Assembly (NCBI GenBank): GCA_024699005.1 | Contig: JAILQN010000126.1 | Coordinates: 1 to 11,189 of the forward strand | Length of the DNA stretch: 11,189 bases | Direction of reading: 5' to 3' | Source: Clostridia bacterium | Lineage (GTDB): Bacteria; Bacillota_A; Clostridia; Oscillospirales; Acutalibacteraceae | Shown: positions 1 to 8,500 of the stretch, in pieces | Position numbering within the stretch: the first letter of the stretch is position 1 | Layout: each line of letters opens with the position of its first letter | The notes under the pieces: model-generated | Databases searched by the model: none | Seen by the model: the letters and a program-made list of their open reading frames with translations, nothing else | Told to the model about the DNA's origin: nothing | Program-made: the position numbers and the translations under genes

Positions 1-1
1 C

Positions 2-370
2 ATCAACCGGCTGTGGAACCCATACCTGATCGGAGGCTTCTGCGGACTGTACCAGGGCTGCTACTGGATCGGCAGGGATTACATGAACATAATGATGACC
101 GAGAAGGTCCCGACGGATATCCGGGCGTCCGTGGTGGGCGCTGTGGGCATGCTCACCATCATCGGTCTCGTCGTCGGCTATCTGCTGGTCATAGTCGGCA
201 TGCTGATCCTGCCGGTGTGGCTGACCTGCCTGATCGTCGCGATCCCATTCATCGCGGTCGCGGCAGTCATGCTGAAACTCAACGTCAAAGAAACCAAAGG
301 TACCGATCTTGATTCTCTTGGCGCGGAAACGCCCGACGACGTTCAGGATCAGGTAACAGGTGACAGGTAA
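2..370 (+). CDS. MFS transporter, C-terminal part (5' truncated by window)
   Basis: The reading frame is already open at base 2 and runs 122 codons to TAA at 368-370, so only the C-terminal part of an inner-membrane major facilitator is present. The visible protein has a segment with VPTDIRASVVGAVG, typical of the loop entering a late MFS helix, then two strongly hydrophobic helices (roughly fragment residues 42-66 and 70-91). It closes with VKETKGTDL, which resembles the ETKG-type end of sugar and organic-acid porters. Substrate cannot be read from this fragment; a sugar or polyol is a guess from the ETKG ending. The hydrophilic tail after ETKG finishes with residues QVTGDR, encoded by the heptamer repeat that follows, so the repeat has supplied both the last residues and the stop codon. 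An internal ATG at 83 would begin in mid-protein and is not the start. MFS membership is fairly sure; subfamily is not. Confidence 0.8.
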   Translation: MNRLWNPYLIGGFCGLYQGCYWIGRDYMNIMMTEKVPTDIRASVVGAVGMLTIIGLVVGYLLVIVGMLILPVWLTCLIVAIPFIAVAAVMLKLNVKETKGTDLDSLGAETPDDVQDQVTGDR

Positions 371-527
371 CAGGTTACAGGTTACTGATCCTGCACTGTT
401 ACTATGCTATCCACTGACCACTGCCCACTGCCCCCTGACCACTGATCCCTGACCACTGAAAACTCCACTCTCCACACTCAACACTGCCCCTGTTACCTGT
501 CACCTGTCACCTGTCACCTGTTACCTG
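350..527. repeat. Heptamer-repeat element with inverted arms
   Basis: The left arm (350-384) is five tandem heptamers of the form CAGGTNA. The right arm (489-527) is five CCTGTNA heptamers plus CCTG, the reverse complement of the left. The arms match at about 32 of 35 positions, and the mismatches fall at the sixth base of units 3 to 5. The core (385-488) contains a second heptamer family, clearest at 411-459 as CCACTGA, CCACTGC, CCCCTGA and TCCCTGA. Because seven is not a multiple of three, TAA/TGA within successive left-arm units falls in all three frames (354, 361, 368). On the minus strand the right arm does the same (493-495, 500-502, 507-509). No T-run follows either arm, so it is not a standard intrinsic terminator. 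I see no target-site duplication and no ORF inside. It resembles in style the short tandemly repeated heptamers (STRR) of cyanobacteria; sequence kinship to those is not claimed. Confidence 0.85.
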
Positions 528-533
528 AAAAAT

Positions 534-1646
534 ATGATCATCAGATTTTTAACGCATGACGATATCGCCGAGCACGAAAAAACAGCTTCGCAGGCGTTCG
601 TCTCCCCCTGCGACGTGTACGATCCCGGCGCAGTCCTGCCCTGCGAAAAAGTCCTGGGCGCTTTTGACGACGACAACAGAACGCTCTTCGCCGATCTTGA
701 GATACATGAGAAAAAATGCAATTACGACGGGAAGCTTCTGACCTGCGCGGGCGTCGGCGGCGTTGCCGCAAAGCCCGAACACCGGGGAAAAGGCGCGGTG
801 AAAGCGCTGTTCAGCCGGTTGTTCGCCCTGCCGGGGTATGACGTGAGCGTTCTCTATCCCTTCGCCGAAGGGTATTACAGGAAGTTCGGTTATGAGAGAG
901 TCGGCCGTTCCATGAGCGCGACGGTGCCGTTTTCCCGCCTTTCGGATATAAAGAGGAATCAGGACGCCAAACTGTATGAGGGAGAAAACACGGAGCGGCT
1001 GCTCGATATCTACAACGCCTGTGTGCGGCAATACAATCTCAGCTTTGTCAGGGAAAACGCGGAGGAATTCTCTTCTCAGCCTTATATTTCGGGAAACTAC
1101 ACGTATATCTGGAAAAACGGTTCGCTTGCGACTATTCGCGTCGACAGGGCAAAAAGCACGGTTTTCGTCAAAGAGCTCTGGTTTGATTCCCGGGAATCCA
1201 TGCTCGGGATCGTGGGTTTCCTGCGCAATTTCGAGAGCAATCAGAAATACGTCTGCTTTGAGAATATCCCCGAAAGCTCCCCCCTGCCCGATTTTTTCCG
1301 GGAGCTGAAGGATTGCAAGATAACGCTGCACAGAATGGGTTCCGCAAGAATACTGGATATCGGGAAAATACTCGGAGCGCACCGGTATCCGCCAGGGGAC
1401 GGAGAATTCACCGTCGGCATCGGGGACGAAGTCTTTCACGTATCGTATTCGGAAAACGGAGTATATACGAAAAAAAATGCTGCAGACGGGCCCGACGCGG
1501 TCATGGATATCGGGACGGCGTCCCGTATACTGCTGAGCGGCTTTGCCGACGCGGCTTACGTCCCGGGTCTTACGGTCATAAAGCCGGATTCCTGTTTCTT
1601 TAATGCATTCCCGCCGAGAACGGCGTTTTTTACGGACAGCCTGTGA
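534..1646 (+). CDS. Eis-like GNAT family N-acetyltransferase
   Basis: A 370-residue cytoplasmic acetyl-CoA-dependent N-acetyltransferase, close to the roughly 400 residues usual for Eis-type enzymes. Residues 1-130 form the first GNAT fold. They hold the acetyl-CoA pyrophosphate-binding stretch GVGGVAAKPEHRGKGA (73-88) and the YYRKFGYE motif (114-121), whose Tyr lies where Eis-type enzymes place the general acid. Residues about 140-265 look like the second, degenerate GNAT domain. From MGSARILDI (268-276) to the end is an SCP2-like domain. Family members acetylate amines, aminoglycosides or peptides; the substrate here is unknown. The ATG at 534 begins at the natural N-terminus (MIIRFLTHDD), but no Shine-Dalgarno precedes it because the heptamer element ends only six bases upstream. 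It may depend on readthrough from the MFS gene, a weak leaderless start, or an undetected promoter. A convergent stem-loop follows 17 bases after the stop. Family is confident; physiological role is not. Confidence 0.88.
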   Translation: MIIRFLTHDDIAEHEKTASQAFVSPCDVYDPGAVLPCEKVLGAFDDDNRTLFADLEIHEKKCNYDGKLLTCAGVGGVAAKPEHRGKGAVKALFSRLFALPGYDVSVLYPFAEGYYRKFGYERVGRSMSATVPFSRLSDIKRNQDAKLYEGENTERLLDIYNACVRQYNLSFVRENAEEFSSQPYISGNYTYIWKNGSLATIRVDRAKSTVFVKELWFDSRESMLGIVGFLRNFESNQKYVCFENIPESSPLPDFFRELKDCKITLHRMGSARILDIGKILGAHRYPPGDGEFTVGIGDEVFHVSYSENGVYTKKNAADGPDAVMDIGTASRILLSGFADAAYVPGLTVIKPDSCFFNAFPPRTAFFTDSL

Positions 1647-1662
1647 TTTTTCTCAAAAACAA

Positions 1663-1692
1663 CGGGGCGTCTTCCGTATGGAGGACGCTCCG
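1663..1692. terminator. Bidirectional intrinsic terminator between convergent genes
   Basis: A 13-bp stem (1663-1675 with 1680-1692, two G.T wobbles) closes a GTAT loop. On the plus strand it is followed by TCGTTTT (1694-1700), serving the acetyltransferase that ends at 1646. On the minus strand the bases after the stem read GTTGTTTTT (complement of 1653-1661), serving the dipeptidase that ends at 1705. Both genes point into it, so one hairpin probably stops both transcripts. Confidence 0.8.
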
Positions 1693-1704
1693 GTCGTTTT
1701 CATA

Positions 1705-2364
1705 TTATCTTCTCAGCAGCTCCGCAGTTACCGGGAACTCAAAATAGGTGTGCGGGAACGGCTCGTTCTTAAGCGTGAAATGCCACCATTCGCAGGAAAG
1801 CGGCTCAAAACCGTGGTCGGTCATGACTTTCTGCAGCATCATTCTGTTCGCGTACTGTTCGTCTGTAATGTCCCTGTAATCCGGATGGGAGATCTCGCTG
1901 AAAAAGTCAAAGGGACTGCCCATATCGACTTCCTTGCCCGTCGCCATATCGAGCAGCGTCAGGTCGACCGTGCTGCCCCGGCTGTGGGAGGATTGGCTCG
2001 CTATGTATCCGAGCCTGAACAGCTCCTGCTTTTCAAGGTCCGGATAGAAAAACGGCTTCATCCGCTGGTCGAGATCCTCTATCCCCCACAGCATGAAATG
2101 CTTCACTGCCGTAGCGGGACGGTAGGCGTCGAATATCTTCAGCCTGTAGCCCTTTACGTTCATCTCGTTGCTGACCGCCTTGAGGGCCCTCGCCGCCTCT
2201 TTCGTTATGATCGCGCAGGGCTGCTCGTAACCGTCGATCCTGTCGCCGATAAAATTATAAGTGGAATAGTAACGTATCTCCTGAACTATCGCCGGGACGT
2301 AGTCCGAGAGAAGCACAAAGTCCGAAGTATCGTTGACCGCTTCCTTTTTATATACGTTTTCCAT
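1705..2364 (-). CDS. VanX-type zinc D-Ala-D-Ala dipeptidase
   Basis: A 219-residue Zn-dependent D-alanyl-D-alanine dipeptidase (peptidase family M15D) that hydrolyses free D-Ala-D-Ala in the cytoplasm; no signal peptide is present. Using the ATG at 2364, the signatures are SSHSRGSTVDLTL (zinc ligands H127 and D134), CEWWHF (catalytic E192, zinc ligand H195) and YRP (R82, transition-state arginine). Each sits exactly 11 residues after its VanX counterpart (H116, D123, E181, H184, R71 from memory of the family), so the active site is intact and evenly spaced. The frame stays open upstream to an ATG at 2442, but that start overlaps the promoter and lacks a ribosome site, whereas GGAGG stands seven bases before 2364. 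The gene is monocistronic: promoter upstream, shared terminator downstream. No vanH/vanA-type genes are adjacent, so a role in peptidoglycan turnover or recycling is more likely than vancomycin resistance. Confidence 0.92.
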   Translation of the reverse strand: MENVYKKEAVNDTSDFVLLSDYVPAIVQEIRYYSTYNFIGDRIDGYEQPCAIITKEAARALKAVSNEMNVKGYRLKIFDAYRPATAVKHFMLWGIEDLDQRMKPFFYPDLEKQELFRLGYIASQSSHSRGSTVDLTLLDMATGKEVDMGSPFDFFSEISHPDYRDITDEQYANRMMLQKVMTDHGFEPLSCEWWHFTLKNEPFPHTYFEFPVTAELLRR

Positions 2365-2371
2365 CGCGCAT

Positions 2372-2376
2372 CCTCC
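2372..2376 (-). promoter_or_regulatory. Shine-Dalgarno site fixing the dipeptidase start
   Basis: GGAGG on the minus strand with a seven-base spacer to the ATG at 2364. It decides against the longer reading from 2442. Confidence 0.85.
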
Positions 2377-2395
2377 GTTCGCGTCATCTGAAAAT

Positions 2396-2424
2396 ATGAT
2401 ATCACATACCGAAAGCAAATGCAA
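2396..2424 (-). promoter_or_regulatory. Extended -10 promoter for the dipeptidase
   Basis: Reading the minus strand, a weak -35 TTGCAT (2419-2424) is followed after 17 bp by -10 TATCAT (2396-2401, five of six consensus bases). The triplet TGA just before it supplies the TG of an extended -10. Transcription would begin near 2388-2390, leaving a leader of about 25 bases with the GGAGG site. Confidence 0.55.
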
Positions 2425-2482
2425 CAAGCCGCTTTCAGGCACTAAAACGGCTCTTCACGATACTTCACGGAAGCATAAATAA

Positions 2483-2512
2483 AGTTGCCTGCCCGAATTC
2501 CGGCAGGCAACT
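2483..2512 (-). terminator. Intrinsic terminator of the giant secreted-protein gene
   Basis: A perfect 11-bp stem (2483-2493 with 2502-2512) closes an 8-base loop around GAATTC. It begins 33 bases after the minus-strand stop of the giant gene. The minus-strand tail is TTTATTTATG, and the plus-strand tail CTTTGTTTTG is also T-rich. Both neighbouring genes run leftward, so its main job is to separate the giant gene from the dipeptidase. Confidence 0.75.
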
Positions 2513-2545
2513 CTTTGTTTTGTCTGGCTGTTATGCGTTGTCCGG

Positions 2546-5500
2546 TTACCCGGTTATGGTATAAGTCTTCTCGATCTTTCCGGTGTAGTTGCTGCCTTTT
2601 CCGGTCACGGTGACCGTATAGGTGCCCGGAGCTTTGCTGTCCGCGGACCAGGTGAGCGTGTAGGACGTTCCTTCCGAAAGCCTCAGCCCCGCCGCGTTCT
2701 TTACAGTGACCGTCGGTTTCTGAACGCTGCCGTTATAGGCCTTGCTGGTCCAGGAGAGCGTTACGCGCGAAGCCGCCAGCGCCTGCTTTGTGATCTTGTA
2801 TTCCTTGGTCACCGTACCGCTGAAGCTGCCCTTACCTGTCACTGTAACCGTGTAGGTGCCCGCGGCTTTGCTGTCTGCAGAATACGATACCGTGTAAGAG
2901 GTTCCTTCCGTCAGAGTTGATCCCGCCGCGTTCTTGACAGTGACAGTCGGCTTCTGTTCGCTGCCGTTGTAGGCTTTGCTTGTCCACGACAGCGTTACGT
3001 TTGCGGAAGAAACCGGCTGCTTTGTGATCGTGTACGTCTTGCTGATCTCACCGGAAAAACTGCCCTTACCGGTCACAACCACCGTGTAGGTACCGGGCAT
3101 CTTGCTGTCGCCCTGCCAGCTGAGCGTGTAAGAGGTTCCTTCCGTCAGCTTTGTCCCCGCCGCGTTCTTTACAGTGACCGTCGGCTTCTGTACGCTGCTG
3201 TTGTATGCCTTGCTTGTCCAGCTGAGCGTTACGCGCGAAGCCGCCAGCGCCTGCTTTGTGATCTTGTATTCCCTGGTCACCGTGCCGCTGAAGCTCCCCT
3301 TGCCCGTCACTGTAACCTTGTAGGTGCCAGGGGCTTTGCTTTCGGCGGAGTTGCTGACGGTGTAGGACGTTCCTTCAGTCAGAACGGTCCCAGCCGCGTT
3401 CTTTACAGTGACCGTCGGCTTCTGTACGCTGCTGTTGTAGGCCTTGCTCGTCCAAGAGAGCGTCACGCGCGAAGCCGCCAGCGCCTGTTTTGTAATCTTA
3501 TATTCTTTGGTCACCGTGCCGCTGAAGCTGCCCTTGCCGGTGACCGTTACCTTGTAAGTGCCTACGGCTTTGCTTTCGGCGGAGTAGCTGACTGTATAAG
3601 ACGTTCCCTCCGTCAGAACCGCGCCCGCTGCGTTCTTCACCGTGACAGTCGGCTTCTGTATTTTGCTGTTGTAAGCTTTGCTCGTCCAGCTGAGCGTCAC
3701 TCGTGAAGCCGCCAGCGCCTGTTTTGTGATCTTGTATTCCTTGGTCACAGTGCCGCTGAAGCTGCCCTTGCCGGTAACTGTTACCTTATAAGTACCTACG
3801 GCTTTGCTTTCGGCAGAGTAGCTGACTGTATAAGACGTTCCTTCCGTCAGAACCGTGCCCGCAGCGTTCTTCACCGTGACAGTCGGCTTCTGTATGCTGC
3901 TGTTGTATGCCTTGCTTGTCCAGGAAAGCGTTACCCGAGAGGATTCAAGCACCTGCTTGCCCGACGCACTGATCGAAAACGATTTCCCGACTGAACCGGA
4001 ATAACGTCCCGTTCCATTAACGGTGACGGTATATGTCCCAGCCGCCCTGCAATCACCGGACCAACTGAGTGTATAGGAAGTACCCTCGGTCAACACCGTG
4101 CCCGCAGCGTTTTTCACAGTCACGGTCGGCTTCTGTACACTCCCGTTGTAGGTCTTGCTCGTCCACGAAAGCGTTATGCGGGAAGCCGCCAGCGCCTGTT
4201 TTGTGATAGTGTAGGTCTTGCTGATCGTGCCGGTGAAATAACCCTTACCGGTGATCTTTACGGTGTAGCTTCCGGGAGCTTTGCTGTCCGCCGAATAGGA
4301 AACCGTATATGACGTATTCTTTGTAAGCGTCGTGCCCGCGGCGTTTTTCACCGTAACAGACGGTTTCTGCACGCTGCTGTTGTAGGCTTTGCTTGTCCAT
4401 GAAAGAGTTATACGGGAAGCCGCCAGCGCCTGTTTTGTGATCGTGTAGGTCTTGCTGACAGTGCCGGTATAATTGCCATTACCGGTGACCTTTACGGTGT
4501 AGCTTCCGGGAGCTTTGCTGTCCGCCGAATAGGAAACCGTATATGACGTATCCTTTGTCAAGGTAGTACCCGCAGCGTTTTTCACCGTAACGGTCGGTTT
4601 CTGTACGCTGCTGTTATACGCCTTATTTGTCCAGCTGAGTGTCACATTGACAGATTGCAATGCCTCTTGCTCTAACATTGGAATTGATTCTGTTTTGCAA
4701 ACGGAGCAGCCCGTGCAGGTGAAGGTTTTGACCCCGAAGCTTTCTGTGGTTGGGGATTTTGTAATCGTGCCATTGTTCCAAACATGCGTATGGTTATAAT
4801 GAATGGTAACCGTTGAAGGGAACAAATCGGCAATCGGGTGTTTCTTCTTTTCTGAAAAATCATATTGGTAGTAATCAATATTGTTCCATTGCTCTTCTGA
4901 ACCGTTGTAATAAACATCCCTCATACGACTGTTATAATAATCAAACGGCATTCCCACGATACTTGTAACACTGCTAGGAATCGTTACAGATCTCAGCTTA
5001 TTAAAATACTCAGAAAAAAGTCTATCTGCAATTTCTGTTGTGTTTTCCTGCAGGATTACATCCGTTCCTTCCGGCATTGTTCCCTTATACTTATAAGCAA
5101 CATGACCAACGTAAGTCAGCCCATCCGGCAGATTATTTAACCATGCGGTATTGTAAAAAGGATTTCTTCCGTCAATCTTTAATACTCCGTCAGCTGTTAT
5201 TTCCGAAAGGTTTGTACAGCCACAAAAGGTCCGCTCTTTGATTGTTGTCACACCATTCGGAATCTTGATCGAAGGCAGACTCGTGCAGCCATAGAACGCG
5301 TCCCCTCCGATACTTGTCACGCTGTTCGGAATTTTGATAGAATTCAGGTTTGTACAACCGGAAAACGCGGACTCTCCGATACTTGTAACGCTATTCGGAA
5401 TCGTAATAGAAGACAATTTCGTGCAGCCATAAAACACACAATCACAGATGGCCGATAAACTGTTCGGAAGGGTAATTGAGGGCAACGATTTACAATATGC

Positions 5501-8500
5501 GAACGCATTTTGTCCGATTTCTTTCACGCTGTTCGGAATCGTAATGGAAGACAATTCCTCACAGTTATAAAACGCCCCTCTCTTGATGTACGTTAAACCG
5601 TTCGGAAGATTGATCGAGGATAGCGATTTACAATTTGCGAAGGCAAAATGCTCAATGCTTGTCTCTTCGCCGAGTGTTGTTAACGACAGGGGCAGTTCAA
5701 CATTCTGGAGTTTCCCGCAATTAGTAAAAGCATTTTCTCCGATTTTCGTTACGGTGTCCGGAATGCGGACTGTCTGCAAATTGGCACAATATGAAAAAGC
5801 GCTATTGCCGATTGAAGTAATCCCGTCGGAAATATCAATGTTTATGATTTTGTCAGCGTATTTGCTCCATGGATAATCATAATCTTGGATGGCGCCACTT
5901 CCCGTGAATGTAAGGTTCCCGAAATAGTCCATTTGCCATTCAATTCTGTCACCGATCGTACCGGCTGCCAGCGGAACCAATTGCCCGCAGACGTCACAGT
6001 AGCCGTCGGAATGCATCTTACAGCTGCAAACATGATCCGGCAATTGAGATTCGACCATAACAGGAGCGGCTTCTGTAAGACTGGACGCATTATTCACCTG
6101 GGTGGAATACTGCATTCCAACATTCAGAGACAATGCTTCTTCATTTGTCTGATATGAAAGCGAACTGTCCTGAAATTCGTAGAATGAATACTTCATATTA
6201 CCCTCGGCATAAGGGACAATTCTCAACTGATAATTCTTTTCCTCTGGCAATACGATGTATTTTTCTTTAGATGAGATCGTAACGGTGATATCGGAAGCAT
6301 TGGATATGATTTTATCGTTGATTATCCGCGCGATCTCCGCGCCGCTCTCATCATAAACATAAATATTTACAGGACATTTTACCGCCGCAATTATTTTTTT
6401 ATGCTTAATGTTTTTCTCGTATTTTTCCGGAATGTGACAGTACATATTGTCATTATCGTTTTTCTGTTTTGTCCATTGGACGATAGCCTCCTCCCTGTCA
6501 CTCTTCTCGTACCATTTAAGGACTTTCATCACAAAGGAATTATTCTTTGCGTTCATCGCATTGATCGTTTTTTCATAAATATAACTCTGACATTTTTGAT
6601 GCAATGAAAACGCAACTTCAAAAAGCGACACCGACGCATCGGTTTTTTCTGTTTTCAACTTATTTTCATAATAATCCAACGTTTCTATGAAAAAAGAAGA
6701 GAATTTTCCCATCGCTATCGACTTGCTCATTTCCTCTTCCACCGAATGCCCATCTGTAATCAGGTCCCCAATGATCAGACCGATTTCCACTCCCGCAAGA
6801 ACCGAACTGAAATTTGCAAAAAGCGCTGTTTTGGAAATCAGCACACCTTTTATTGTTTTTTTGCCCAACCAGGTCATCGCCTTTGCAAAAATATAATCTT
6901 TTACACCCTTCCCGACAAAGGTTTTGAAGGCATCCATTCCAAGCTCAAATGAAAATGAAAACAAACGCTCGATGATCACGTCAAATCGACCGTCCAATTC
7001 ACCGCTGTACTTCAGATAATCCGCTATAGCCGCTTTCATCTTTTTATGTTCCGAAGAATCTGAAGGAATAAGGTCGTAAACCTTTTTTACCACCTCCTTG
7101 AATTCTTCATTTGCGGCTTCAAATGCATCAAGGACAGACATTCTGTTCCAGTAATCCATCATGTCCTGCACACAGGAAAAACCAAAGTTGATGTATTCTC
7201 CGTATTGCTTTGTTTTATCAAGAACGGCAAAAAAACGATCAATTTTATCCTGACCGAGTTTGCCGAACAAGGCGTTTACGGCCGCGTAATCAATATCGAC
7301 AATATCCTTTGTTTCTTCCTTATCCAGATATTTGCTTTTCTTAAGCAGTTTATCTATGGCAAGTTCGGATACGTCAAAGTAATCATTTGTATCGTTCTTT
7401 ATGATGTCCTCAACATTTGAGACGATATCATCCGAGGCTTCAACGTATTTTTTGATCGCGCCGGGAATAAGGTCCGGCAATTCAAACGATTCGGCTGATA
7501 ACAAGCCGCTCAAAACCTCCGCCAAAACAAGGTCGTAATAATTCTCAAAGTAATCTATATTAATAAACTTGAGATATTGGTACTCAAAATCATCTTTATA
7601 ATTGACAGCAAAACTCCCGATAATATTTTTTTTTGAGATACGGTAATTCATTCCATTTACATCCTTGCTGTCAATGCAATCCTTTATATGTCTCTCAACG
7701 GAAGAAATACAGGGAATAATTTGAAATGTCAATGTTTCCTCAATCGTTTCAAAGCCATCTGACGAAACGGATAACTGAATTGAAAACTCTTTCCCTTCAT
7801 ACGGAAGGCTCTTTAAACTGTTCCCGACGGGATAGAGCATTAAAAGATCATCAATATACTTATTTGTCTCAATCGTATTGAATTCAGCGTGGTAAACGTC
7901 GTTATACCCGTTTTTTGAGAAAGATAGATCTTTTCCGGAGATTGTCGCCTTGATTTTTACATTGTTGATCGCTTTGAATTTTTCCGGATACCTGTCCTCT
8001 ATTCCGATACGACCGGATAAATATGAATTTACCTCATTTCCGACGGTTAAAAATACTTCGACACAATCAGACATCTGCGAAACGCCGCTGAAAAAGCCGT
8101 CGCCGGTGTAATACTGCATGGAATCATATTGATATTCCAAAGAAGGATTCGATGTCCGTCCGATAAAAACACTGCAAGTTGAATAGCAGTATTTGTTGTT
8201 GCCTTCATCATGCAGCCAGATCGTAATGTGCGTATACCCCTCCTTTACCGCAGTTATGCTACCGTTCCCGTTGACCTTGATGGCATCGGTCGCGGGAACC
8301 TGATAAATGGTATAGTTCTCGGGAAGCTGTTCTGTTGTGTAACCGATCTCCCTGGTCTCGCCGACGTCCAAAAGAATGAGGCTCTCGTTATAGCTTATTC
8401 TTGTATAATCGCTGATAGCACGGAACAGATCATCTCTGAACAGCTCCTTCCACTTTTGCTTGATTAGATTCAGATCTGATATTTTAATTGCAAAAGTGTC

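Noticed and set aside
13..312. 99-codon plus-strand frame overlapping the MFS fragment
   Set aside because: It is arginine- and histidine-rich out-of-frame translation of the GC-rich transporter sequence; the frame ending at 370 has clear membrane helices.
381..412. Promoter for the acetyltransferase (TTACTG ... TACTAT)
   Set aside because: The spacing between the hexamers is too short and the match too poor to distinguish from the repetitive background.
350..527. CRISPR array or transposon
   Set aside because: Units are seven bases with no unique spacers, no cas or transposase gene is nearby, and no target-site duplication is visible.
549..1439. Long minus-strand open frame (296 codons) opposite the acetyltransferase
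   Set aside because: It is a shadow of codon bias in the real gene: no ribosome site, no recognisable domain, and the plus-strand frame has clear GNAT and SCP2 motifs.
1603..2391. 262-codon plus-strand frame opposite the dipeptidase
   Set aside because: It overlaps the end of the acetyltransferase and runs through the terminator hairpin, and the opposite strand encodes an intact VanX-type active site.
2365..2442. N-terminal extension of the dipeptidase to the ATG at 2442
   Set aside because: It would cover the extended -10 promoter, has no ribosome site, and adds residues not seen in VanX-like enzymes, while GGAGG precisely precedes 2364.
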